NCBI GenBank assembly: GCA_902810745.1
Contig: CADDYW010000032.1
Location: 1-40,896 of the forward strand
Reading direction: 5' to 3'
From: Chloroflexota bacterium
GTDB taxonomy: Bacteria > Chloroflexota > UBA6077 > FW602-bin22 > CADDYW01
Length of the DNA: 40,896 nucleotides
Part shown: one piece after another, positions 1-7,558 of the stretch
How the letters are laid out: every line of letters starts with the position of its first letter
How positions within the stretch are numbered: the stretch's first letter is position 1
Translations under genes and position numbers: made by a program
The notes under the pieces: generated by a model
Seen by the model: only the letters and a program-made list of their open reading frames with translations
Told to the model about the DNA's origin: nothing
The model's database searches: none

Positions 1-1766
1 GAGAACCCACTCCCTCCCCGACCGCCGGGTGTGCTCACGATCGTCGACGATACGTTCGAAGCGAATCCCTGAAGCTGACGCGAGAAGCCCGTGGCGGTAA
101 ATGTTCCCGAGCCGCTGTACCACGTTCGAGTCGTGTGCTGGATATCGACGTCGCGAAAGGCGCGGGCCCATTTATCGACGCAACGGAAGACGATAGCGTA
201 CGGCAGGTACTCGCTGAAGATGTTCTGCTGCTCGCTGAACTGCTGGCGGCTCTTCTCGGCCGTCGCGATGTACAGACGGAAGCCGAGGATGCGCCGCAGC
301 AGCTCGCTTCCCCAGGCGGTGCGCCTTGGCATCCAGGGAGACATTAGCATCGTGAGGAGGCCGCCGAGGGCCAGTGGCAGGCCAACGATGGCGGCGCCGA
401 AAAAGTACCCGAGCCCATAGGCGATAGCCCCGCCCGCGACGAGAATGCCGAGACCGATCGACACCCAGAACGAGCGCGCCTCGTCGGGTGCGCGGACGAA
501 CCACTTCTGCTTCGCAGAGTCCCGATAGAGCTGCTTCTCGGCTTCCTGAAGATGGGTATAGAACCGTTCTTTGAGATCCGAGAGCTTGACCGCCCGCCCG
601 CGCGCGAAGATTCCCTGGTACAGCGTGCGCTCGTAGTCAAGCAAATCGGTCGGTGGCTTGCCGGTCTGCTCGATCTGCCAGTCCCGGTGCCCGAACAGGT
701 GCCCGATAATTCCGGTGTTCTGAACCTCGGATATTCTGAGGTAGCCGCGAACGGCCAGATCGACGATCGTCGCGGTCGCGTCGAGGGTATCGGCCTGCTC
801 GTCGAGCAGGAGGCCTATCTGGGCAGGGCGTAGCTTCTCCGGTGGCTGATACTCGATCACGATCGGATCAGACTCGAACAGGGGACGTGTTTCCTCGCTT
901 GGATCATCAGTAAGATAGTAAAGGGTTCGGTAGTGTCGGTCGCGGCCGAACCGCCACCAGCTCCAGGCGAGCCAGGTCAATGAGCCCAGCAGCGTGACGA
1001 GCCCTCCGACCTCGATGCTCGGGTTGATCTCGAAGAAGTCTGGGAACTGCCGTGGCTTTGGAACCAGCTTTGGCTCTGGCTCGGGCACCAGCCCTTTCCG
1101 GAGCGCGACGACCACGGTCAGCTGCTCGCCGTCGGGAAGCCGCCGGGTCGCTTCGAACGTCGCACTGTTGGTCGTCGAGCTCGCCCGGCACGGCTCGGTC
1201 GAGGCGCGTGCCCCCTGGTAGCAGGCGACGCGCTCGACGCCGGGACCGGGCAGCTGCACTACCGTCCTCGCACCCTGCATCGCGACCGGCCAGGTGCCGG
1301 TCGCGTTCCAGTAGAGCTCGTCATGGTCGGAAAATCCGTTGAGCGCGTGCTGGACGCTGTAGGTGATCACGTATGACTGCCGTCCCGACACTAACGTGTT
1401 GGGATCGCCGATCCTGATCCGCAGGTAGCTCCCCTCTTGCTGAATCTCGTACGGTATCCGCCGCCCGGACTGATCGGTCACCGAGGAGACGGTGAGATCG
1501 TAGACGCGATTCCGCTGCAGGTCGTAATCGTAGACGACCGGGATGTCGCGGAAGATTCCGTGGCGCTTCAGGTTGCCGAAGTCGGCCAGGATGGTCTCGG
1601 TGATGGCCAGGGAGCCATCTTTCTCAATCGTGATCCTCGTGTCGAAGCTCGGGATGACCCAGCCCTCGTCGGCGGCGACCGGTCGAGCGACAAGACCGAC
1701 CGCCAGGAGCGCGAGCGCGACGATCGACGCGATGGTGATCTGTCTCCAGCGCTGAAGATTTCTCAC
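1..1766 (-). CDS. DUF2207 family membrane protein (C-terminus cut by window edge)
   Basis: An open minus-strand frame runs off the left edge; about 588 residues are visible. The GTG start at 1766 follows a strong AGGGAGG site (1770-1776) and gives a signal peptide (MRNLQRWRQ, then a hydrophobic stretch ending near VAADEGW). The exported domain begins WVIPSFDTRITIEKDGSL, typical of DUF2207, and includes RHGIFRDIPV. A transmembrane segment follows at about residues 260-280 (ending WLAWSWWRFGRD). Next come a cytosolic domain with a PAQIGLLLDEQADTLD motif and a second hydrophobic pair (GLGILVAGG... FFGAAIVGLPLALGGLL). The visible end is Gly/Ser-rich, as in the low-complexity tails of this family. 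The family is widespread and has no established function. Family assignment rests on order and motifs. Confidence 0.85.
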   Translation of the reverse strand, partial: MRNLQRWRQITIASIVALALLAVGLVARPVAADEGWVIPSFDTRITIEKDGSLAITETILADFGNLKRHGIFRDIPVVYDYDLQRNRVYDLTVSSVTDQSGRRIPYEIQQEGSYLRIRIGDPNTLVSGRQSYVITYSVQHALNGFSDHDELYWNATGTWPVAMQGARTVVQLPGPGVERVACYQGARASTEPCRASSTTNSATFEATRRLPDGEQLTVVVALRKGLVPEPEPKLVPKPRQFPDFFEINPSIEVGGLVTLLGSLTWLAWSWWRFGRDRHYRTLYYLTDDPSEETRPLFESDPIVIEYQPPEKLRPAQIGLLLDEQADTLDATATIVDLAVRGYLRISEVQNTGIIGHLFGHRDWQIEQTGKPPTDLLDYERTLYQGIFARGRAVKLSDLKERFYTHLQEAEKQLYRDSAKQKWFVRAPDEARSFWVSIGLGILVAGGAIAYGLGYFFGAAIVGLPLALGGLLTMLMSPWMPRRTAWGSELLRRILGFRLYIATAEKSRQQFSEQQNIFSEYLPYAIVFRCVDKWARAFRDVDIQHTTRTWYSGSGTFTATGFSRQLQGFASNVSSTIVSTPGGRGGSGF

Positions 1767-1908
1767 GGTCCTCCCTGGCTCGCCCGCCGTGGGCTGGCAA
1801 TTGAGACACAATTGTACAGTATTCCGAAGCTGACTGCAGAGCCCGCCGATTCCTCAGTCTCATCCCGCAGTCTTGCACTCGGGGTTACCCGTCGTTAAGG
1901 GCACGTAA

Positions 1909-2199
1909 ATGCGTGCAATCCAGGGACACGTCGGTGGTGTGCCCCAAAAAGCAAGATCGCGGCGTTGCGCTACCGTCAGCGCCTACTTTGCCGTCTGGAC
2001 CACCTTCGCACTCGCCGCGCTGGTCAATCGCTGGGCGTTGATGCTGGTGATGTTTGGGGTGGGGGTGGGGAGCCTGGTCTGGCTGACCGTGCTGACCGGG
2101 GTGATGGTGCTCGAGAAGACGACCCGCTGGGGACACACCCTCACCCCGTACGTCGGCGTTGCCCTCATCCTCCTCGGCCTGCTCGTGCTCGGCTACTGA
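1909..2199 (+). CDS. Small membrane protein resembling the C-terminal part of DUF2182 (probable remnant)
   Basis: A 96-residue frame starts at ATG 1909, eight bases after AAGGG. It has two or three hydrophobic helices. Residues 42-90 (WALMLVMFGVGVGSLVWLT... VMVLEK... VALILLG) resemble the last third of DUF2182 metal-binding integral membrane proteins, which usually carry cysteines just before WALM. Here those are replaced by AALVNR, and the first two thirds of the family are absent, since the upstream DNA belongs to the divergent DUF2207 gene. It is therefore either a truncated relic or a small membrane protein derived from one. The first 25 residues look unrelated to the family. The ribosome-binding site suggests it may still be translated. 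Confidence 0.45.
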   Translation: MRAIQGHVGGVPQKARSRRCATVSAYFAVWTTFALAALVNRWALMLVMFGVGVGSLVWLTVLTGVMVLEKTTRWGHTLTPYVGVALILLGLLVLGY

Positions 2200-2223
2200 T
2201 GCACGTGATCGGCGGCCGAGCGT

Positions 2224-3177
2224 TCACCGGGAGCGGGCAATCTCCTCCTCGACCTCTGCCCAGAGCGCATCGGGGATAGGTGTCCTGGCAAGGTCGATCG
2301 TCTGGGACACGCGCTCGGGGCGGGTCATTCCGACGATCGTCGACGTGATGCGTGGGTCGCGGAGCGAGAACTGGAGTGCGACGGCGGGCAGGGGCAGGCC
2401 GTGGCGGGCGCAGAGACTCTGCAGCCGCCGTGCGCGTTCGACGAGATCCGGTGGCGCGTCGCGGTACATGTAACGCGGGTAGGCATCGGGCCCCTTGGCC
2501 AGGATCCCGCTGCCATAGGGCGCAGCGTTGACGACGGCGAGCCCGAGACGTGATGCCTGGTCGAGCAGTGGCTCGGCGTCGCGGTTGAGCAGGGTATAAC
2601 GGTTGTGGGTGATCACCGCCTCGAAGCAGCCGAGGTCGACGTATCGCATCATGAGGTCGATCGGTCCACCGGCGACGCCGAGGTGCTGGATCACACCCTC
2701 GTCGGCGAGGCGGCGAAGAACGTCGAGCGCACCGCCCCGCGCGGTAATCTCTTCGAATGGACGATGCTCTGGATCATGCAGATAGCAGATGTCGAGGCGG
2801 TCGAGGCCAAGGAGGCGTAAGCTGCGCTCGACACTGCGCCGCATCTGGTCGCCACTGAAATCGCCGGTCTGCAGGTTTCGATCGGCTTTCGTCGCGACAA
2901 CGTAGCCGGTGGGTATGCCGCCAAGCTCGCGCAACACCTTGCCGATTCGCCGCTCGCTCTCGCCATCGCCATACGAGGCAGCCGTGTCGATGAAATTGAT
3001 CGGGCTGGTGAAGATGGCGCGGATGGTGGCGAGGGCATTCTCCTCCGCGACTGAATAGGCGAAGGTCTCGGGCATGTTTCCGAGTGGCGCGCAGCCGACG
3101 CAGATGGGCGTCACCGTCAGGCCGGTCCGACCGAAGGGACGCTTGGCGACTGGATCTGGAACGGGAAAATTCGGCAT
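2224..3177 (-). CDS. Aldo/keto reductase
   Basis: NADPH-dependent oxidoreductase of the aldo/keto reductase superfamily, 317 residues. ATG 3177 is preferred over the longer frame from 3345 because GGAGA lies nine bases upstream and the protein then starts just before the first beta strand (FGRTGLTVTPICVGC). The catalytic tetrad is visible: Asp64 and Tyr69 in FIDTAASYGDGESE, Lys97 in VVATKAD and His134 in ICYLHDPEH. The C-terminal GMTRPERV segment matches the cofactor-binding end of the family. Pattern and length resemble the D-threo-aldose/L-fucose dehydrogenase subgroup, but substrate cannot be assigned from sequence. It is monocistronic and divergent from cysO. Confidence 0.9.
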   Translation of the reverse strand: MPNFPVPDPVAKRPFGRTGLTVTPICVGCAPLGNMPETFAYSVAEENALATIRAIFTSPINFIDTAASYGDGESERRIGKVLRELGGIPTGYVVATKADRNLQTGDFSGDQMRRSVERSLRLLGLDRLDICYLHDPEHRPFEEITARGGALDVLRRLADEGVIQHLGVAGGPIDLMMRYVDLGCFEAVITHNRYTLLNRDAEPLLDQASRLGLAVVNAAPYGSGILAKGPDAYPRYMYRDAPPDLVERARRLQSLCARHGLPLPAVALQFSLRDPRITSTIVGMTRPERVSQTIDLARTPIPDALWAEVEEEIARSR

Positions 3178-3345
3178 CGACACTGTCTCCGTTGGCCTCG
3201 CTGGACGAACCGTGCCACGCCCCTCAAAGCGTGGGCGGTGCGGGTGGAAGGAGGCCGACTTCGCGTCGAGAATACGCTTCGCAGGGAGGCGCGTCAACTG
3301 ACTTCCCGAGTGTATCCGAACGTAATTGTCGAGTAATCCGAGCAC

Positions 3346-3358
3346 CTTGTGCTATAAT
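3346..3358 (+). promoter_or_regulatory. Extended -10 promoter for cysO-cysM
   Basis: A perfect TATAAT (3353-3358) is preceded by TG and one base (TGCTATAAT), the extended -10 form. No good -35 is present at 16-18 bp. Transcription would start near 3365 and give a leader of about 70 nt before cysO. Confidence 0.6.
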
Positions 3359-3379
3359 GATGGCGCTCGCCCGGTTCAT

Positions 3380-3417
3380 CAGGTTGGGCGGCAACCTGGC
3401 GCGGCTCACAGACGCGC
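3380..3417 (+). promoter_or_regulatory. Two tandem hairpins in the cysO leader
   Basis: The first hairpin is a perfect 7-bp stem CAGGTTG/CAACCTG (3380-3386 and 3392-3398) with a GGCGG loop. The second is GCGCG/CGCGC (3399-3403 and 3413-3417). They abut each other and end about 10 nt before the GGAGG site. Their place in the leader of a cysteine-synthesis operon suggests cis-regulation, but they match no riboswitch class I can name. Confidence 0.35.
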
Positions 3418-3433
3418 TACGACGGAGGCCAGT

Positions 3434-3712
3434 ATGGCAGTTGAGGTGCGCGTGCCGCCGGTGTTGCGAAAGTTTACCGGGGCACATGCCGTCCGGGCGG
3501 AGGGCAGCACGATTGCGGAGCTGCTTGACGACCTGGACGCGAATTATCACGGGCTCAAGACCGAGATCATCGGGCCCGATGGCTCAATCCACCGGTTCAT
3601 CAATATCTACCGAAACGGCGAAGATATTCGCTACCTCGACCGCTTGAACACGCCGCTCAAAGAGGGCGACGTCGTTTCCATCCTGCCGGCCATCGCCGGC
3701 GGCGCCTGTTGA
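3434..3712 (+). CDS. cysO: CysO-type ubiquitin-like sulfur carrier protein
   Basis: A 92-residue MoaD/ThiS-fold protein whose C-terminal thiocarboxylate donates sulfur for cysteine synthesis. ATG 3434 follows ACGGAGG at proper spacing. It aligns along its length with actinobacterial CysO: VPPVLRKFTG near the start, LDANYHGL at residues 34-41, HRFINIYRN at 53-61 and ILPAIAGG at 83-90. The activated diglycine is Gly89-Gly90, but two residues follow it (Ala91-Cys92), so a JAMM-type (Mec+-like) protease would have to trim the tail before thiocarboxylation. No such protease and no MoeZ/ThiF-like activating enzyme is in the window. cysM lies 47 bp downstream on the same strand, supporting a shared pathway and operon. 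Confidence 0.9.
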   Translation: MAVEVRVPPVLRKFTGAHAVRAEGSTIAELLDDLDANYHGLKTEIIGPDGSIHRFINIYRNGEDIRYLDRLNTPLKEGDVVSILPAIAGGAC

Positions 3713-3759
3713 CGCTACGGCTTTCGCTGCCCTGATTCATCAATAAAGGGTCACGTCTG

Positions 3760-4692
3760 GTGATTTTTTCCAACATTCTCGACACGATTGGTCACACCCC
3801 CCTGGTCGAGCTGAAGCACCTCAGCCCGAAACCAGGGGTACGTATCCTCGCGAAGCTTGAAGGGCAGAACCCGAGCGGTAGCGTCAAGGACCGGATTGCG
3901 CTCGCGATGATCGAGGATGCCGAGCGCCGCGGTGCTCTGGATAAGAACAAGATCATCCTCGAGCCTTCGAGTGGCAACACCGGGATCGCGCTTGCCCTGG
4001 TCGGCCGGGTGAAAGGGTACCGGGTGCAGATCGTGATGCCCGAGAATGTGAGCATCGAGCGGCGGCAGCTACTCGCACTGTACGGGGCAGAGATCACGCT
4101 CTCGGATGGTCACAAGGGCAGTAACGGAGCGATCGAGCTCGCGATGAAGATGGTCCGGGACGGCAACTACTTCATGCCCTACCAGTACGGGAATGAGCTG
4201 AATCCACGCGCTCACTACCTGACGACCGGCGCCGAGATCATCGACGACGTTCCGGACGTGGACGCCTTCGTCGCTGGACTGGGCACCGGCGGCACCCTGA
4301 TGGGTGTCGGCCGGCGGTTGAAGGAGCACAATCCGCGGGTGAAGGTCGTCGCCGTCGAGCCGGAACAGGGGGATCTGGTTCAGGGGCTGCGTAATCTTTC
4401 GGAGGGATTCATTCCGCCGATCCTGGACCTGGATCTCCTCGACGGCAAGATTATCTGCTCGAGCGGCGATGCCCTCGCCTGTCAGCGGAAGCTTGCGATG
4501 TCCGAAGGCATATTCGGTGGTATCTCCTCCGGTGCCGTGGTGTACGGAGCCCTTCGTCTCGCCCAGAATCTGGAGCGTGGGACGATTGTCGCGTTGTTCG
4601 CCGATGGCGTCTGGAAATACCTCAGCACCGGACTCTGGACCAAAGACCGCGAGACGTTCGAACGTGAGATGGCCGATAAGCTGTGGTGGTAG
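3760..4692 (+). CDS. cysM: Cysteine synthase, CysO-dependent O-phosphoserine type
   Basis: PLP-dependent beta-substituting synthase of 310 residues, starting at GTG 3760. The PLP lysine is Lys43 in SGSVKDR. The substrate-binding loop SSGNTG is at 70-75, and the phosphate-binding GLGTGGT is near 173-179. Arg211 in GLRNLSEGF aligns with Arg220 of Mycobacterium tuberculosis CysM, the residue known to bind the phosphate of O-phosphoserine. ERRQLLALYGA and the C-terminal DGVWKYLSTGLW also match the CysM group rather than CysK. The expected reaction is O-phospho-L-serine plus thiocarboxylated CysO giving a CysO-cysteine adduct. Adjacency to cysO supports this. The release peptidase is not visible here. 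Confidence 0.93.
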   Translation: MIFSNILDTIGHTPLVELKHLSPKPGVRILAKLEGQNPSGSVKDRIALAMIEDAERRGALDKNKIILEPSSGNTGIALALVGRVKGYRVQIVMPENVSIERRQLLALYGAEITLSDGHKGSNGAIELAMKMVRDGNYFMPYQYGNELNPRAHYLTTGAEIIDDVPDVDAFVAGLGTGGTLMGVGRRLKEHNPRVKVVAVEPEQGDLVQGLRNLSEGFIPPILDLDLLDGKIICSSGDALACQRKLAMSEGIFGGISSGAVVYGALRLAQNLERGTIVALFADGVWKYLSTGLWTKDRETFEREMADKLWW

Positions 4693-4742
4693 GGTCGATG
4701 GGCGAGGCTGACGCCCGATCGACGCGTGGTGGGGGCAACTGA

Positions 4743-7013
4743 ATGGCATACCGGCGCCGACGTCGTCACAGCAACCTTGTTCCCACGTTGCTGGCCTGCG
4801 CGATCATCCTCGTGGCAAGTGGCTACCTCTTCCGGCACACTGCCGAGGCTGCCGTCCAGCGGGCAGTCGCGCGTGTCGCATCGATCGTCCAGCCGGAGAC
4901 CGTACCAGCTCTTCTGGTCGAAGCAACCCCGACGTTCACGGTGGTGGTCCACACGCCGGTTCCCCTGGCAAACGTACCTCCACCAGAGCTCGTCGCATCT
5001 CAGTACCTTGGCGACTGGAGTGCCGGTCGCTATCGGCAGATGTACGCCTTGCTGTCCAAAGAGGTCAAGTCGACGCTGTCTGAGCAGCAGTTTGTCCAGA
5101 AGTACACTGACCTGACCCAGACCGCGACGATTACCAAGGTCACCGCCCAGATCACGTCGATCCCCCTCGTCCCCAGGGGAGCCGGGAACGGTGCCTCGGT
5201 TCAGGTGCCGTTCACCGTCGAGTTCCAGACGAACATGGTTGGGACCTTCCAGGAGAACAACAGCGTACCACTCGTGCTCGAGGACGGGCAATGGAGAGTC
5301 GATTGGCGTCCCTCGCTCTTCTTCAAGGATCTGACGCCACAGAGTACGGTTCATCTATTCCCGATTGACACGCGCCGTGGGAGCATCCTCGACCGGAAAG
5401 GGCGACCGCTCGCCACGATGGCATCGGTCGTGACCATCGGTGTCGTCCCCGGCGAGCTGAACAAGGATGGTCGTGCCGACGAGAAGCTTCGGCTGATCAG
5501 TCAGTATCTCCATAAGCCGGTGGAAGAGCTGAAGAAGAAGTACGCAAATCAGCCGCCCGACTGGTTCGTGCCGCTTGGGGATGTCTCTGGCTCGATCCAG
5601 GACGAGATGTCCGGAGCGATCGAGCAAAAGCTACGTGCCGCGTTCGAGAATATGCCTGGCGTGCAGCTGCGGCGGAAGCCGATTCGTGTCTACCCGGAAG
5701 GTGACGTGGCCGCGCACATCGTCGGCTATATGAGCCACATCACTGCCGACGACCTGAAGACGCTTGCCGCGAAGGGCTATACCGCCGACGACATGATTGG
5801 ACGAGCCGGTGTCGAGGCCTGGGCCGAGCCGATTCTTGCTGGCCAGCGTGGCGGTAAGCTTGCCATTGTCGGACCGACCGGCGAGTGGGTCAAGATTATC
5901 GCGCAGCGGGATGCTGTGCCCGGCGATGACGTGTATCTGAGTATCGACCTGGACATTCAGAAACAGGCGGAGAAGGTGCTCGGGAAGCTCGACGGCAGCA
6001 TCATCGTGATGAACCCGCAGGACAACTCGGTACTGGCGCTGGCGAGCTACCCGCGATACGACCCGAACAAGTTCATCACCGGCTTTACAGACGCGGAATG
6101 GAACGCGTTGAACAACTCCCCGGATCGACCGCTCTTGAATCGGCCGACCGACGGTGTCTATCCGACCGGCTCGATCTTCAAGGTTATTACGATGGCAGCC
6201 GGTATGGAGAAGCTCGGCTACCAGCCAACCAGCAAGTTCGACTGTAGCTACTGGTGGCACGGTCTGCCGGGTCATCCGCTGCATAACTGGGAGCCTCAGG
6301 GCGTGCTGACCCTGGTTCAGTCGATCACCGGGTCGTGCGACCCGACCTTCTATGAGATCGGGCTGGCGATCTATCACAAGGATCCATTCATCCTGGCGGA
6401 CTTTGCACGCGGTTTTGGTCTCGGTCAGCCGACGAGGATCAACGGCGTCGACGAGGCTGATGGTCTGGTTCCAGATCCGTCCTGGAAGGAACGAGTGATC
6501 AAGGAGCCCTGGTACCCTGGCGACAGCGTTACTCTCGCGATCGGCCAGGATTACCTGCAGGCCACGCCGATACAGATGGCGAACGCTTATTCAGCGATCG
6601 CGAACGATGGCGTTCGCCGAGCGCCGGTCCTCGTCAGCAAGGTGGTCGATCCGAAAGGACAGGTCGTGAAGACCTTCAGTCCCCAGATCCTCGGTCATCT
6701 CCCGGCGTCTCCACGGACGATCCAGGCCATCCGCCAGGGGATGCTCGGCGTGACCAGTGATCCCCTGGGAACGGCCTACTACGCGTTCAGCAGCTATAAG
6801 CACCCGATGGAGTCGAAGACTGGTTCAGCGGAGAACCAGGGGCCGCTCGCGCACGCCTGGTTCGTGGGCTTTGCCCCGCCGGATCACCCGACGTTGCTGC
6901 TCCTGGTCATGGTCGAGGGCCGTGGCGAGAGCATGCAGATCGCCTCGCCAATGGCGCGCCAGATGATGGATTACCTCTGGCCGAACGAGGCTCCTCATCC
7001 CGTCGTGAACTAG
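4743..7013 (+). CDS. Class B penicillin-binding protein with NTF2-like domain
   Basis: Peptidoglycan transpeptidase of 756 residues, anchored by one N-terminal helix (about 12-30) after an Arg-rich start (MAYRRRRRHS). Residues 80-195 (ASQYLGDWSAGRYRQMYALL... DGQWRVDWRPSLFF) form an NTF2-like, MecA-N-type domain. Residues 210-390 are the PBP dimerisation domain (RRGSILDRKGRPLAT, then HIVGYM and GRAGVEAWAEPILAG). The transpeptidase domain has Ser477-xx-Lys480 in PTGSIFK, Ser531-Cys-Asp533 as the second motif and Lys692-Thr-Gly694 in ESKTGSAE. Asp in place of Asn in motif two also occurs in PBP2-type enzymes. The domain order resembles Gram-positive class B PBPs. It starts 50 bp after cysM and may be cotranscribed, though the functions are unrelated. 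Confidence 0.92.
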   Translation: MAYRRRRRHSNLVPTLLACAIILVASGYLFRHTAEAAVQRAVARVASIVQPETVPALLVEATPTFTVVVHTPVPLANVPPPELVASQYLGDWSAGRYRQMYALLSKEVKSTLSEQQFVQKYTDLTQTATITKVTAQITSIPLVPRGAGNGASVQVPFTVEFQTNMVGTFQENNSVPLVLEDGQWRVDWRPSLFFKDLTPQSTVHLFPIDTRRGSILDRKGRPLATMASVVTIGVVPGELNKDGRADEKLRLISQYLHKPVEELKKKYANQPPDWFVPLGDVSGSIQDEMSGAIEQKLRAAFENMPGVQLRRKPIRVYPEGDVAAHIVGYMSHITADDLKTLAAKGYTADDMIGRAGVEAWAEPILAGQRGGKLAIVGPTGEWVKIIAQRDAVPGDDVYLSIDLDIQKQAEKVLGKLDGSIIVMNPQDNSVLALASYPRYDPNKFITGFTDAEWNALNNSPDRPLLNRPTDGVYPTGSIFKVITMAAGMEKLGYQPTSKFDCSYWWHGLPGHPLHNWEPQGVLTLVQSITGSCDPTFYEIGLAIYHKDPFILADFARGFGLGQPTRINGVDEADGLVPDPSWKERVIKEPWYPGDSVTLAIGQDYLQATPIQMANAYSAIANDGVRRAPVLVSKVVDPKGQVVKTFSPQILGHLPASPRTIQAIRQGMLGVTSDPLGTAYYAFSSYKHPMESKTGSAENQGPLAHAWFVGFAPPDHPTLLLLVMVEGRGESMQIASPMARQMMDYLWPNEAPHPVVN

Positions 7014-7116
7014 CTCGTGTGATGCTCTGCTCTCAGGTTCAGGTCGCGTCGGAGCGAAGCGGACGCGCCGTACCGGAGCTGCGCGTTCCCGGATCGCTCG
7101 GGTTCGCCGCCCGATT

Positions 7117-7305
7117 CTACTTCTGCTGGAAAGACGTGCTGCTATCAGGGTCCGTTCCGACGACGGGCTTGCGCGCGACGATGGAGCGAATCTGGTGTCG
7201 GTCGACGTCGAATCCGGCGTGGCACTCGTCGCACCAGTAGACGACGGTGAACTCGCGCAGCCAGCTCAGGTGAGTGTGTTCGGAATTGCAGCGCGGGCAC
7301 TTCAT
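7117..7305 (-). CDS. Small zinc-ribbon protein
   Basis: A 62-residue protein with two CxxC knuckles, Cys3/Cys6 (MKCPRCNSE) and Cys25/Cys28 (VVYWCDECHAGFD), spaced as in a one-domain zinc ribbon. ATG 7305 follows a strong GAGGAGGAAG site. The tail past residue 45 is polar and probably flexible. No enzymatic domain is present. Nucleic-acid or protein binding is possible, but the function is unknown. The pbp gene converges on it 100 bp away. Confidence 0.75.
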   Translation of the reverse strand: MKCPRCNSEHTHLSWLREFTVVYWCDECHAGFDVDRHQIRSIVARKPVVGTDPDSSTSFQQK

Positions 7306-7504
7306 CGCACTTCCTCCTCAATCGTGACTGGCCCAGTCGAGGGGCGAGATCCGCGCGTGGCCAGTTAAGCCTCACGAGGCCTTGCCCACCGTGGATCCTT
7401 CGCCGGGATCCGCGGATTCGTGACCTGATCCTGCAAGCATTGTGCCGGGCGGTCGCGGCGCTCCTGGTCTATCCCCGCCGGCAGCTTTTCTTACTTCTGT
7501 CCTA

Positions 7505-7534
7505 TTGGCGGCGCGAGTGGTCGATTGCTAGAAT
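7505..7534 (+). promoter_or_regulatory. Sigma-70-type promoter for the amidase gene
   Basis: TTGGCG (7505-7510) is followed after 18 bp by TAGAAT (7529-7534). The start of transcription would be near 7541, which supports GTG 7559 as the translation start. Confidence 0.5.
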
Positions 7535-7558
7535 CGTCCGGTGACTCGAGGTGACACC

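Noticed and set aside
3360..3433. SAM-type riboswitch before cysO (GGCAACC resembles part of the SAM-I core)
   Set aside because: The remaining conserved SAM-I/SAM-IV segments are absent and the leader is too short; only the generic hairpins were kept.
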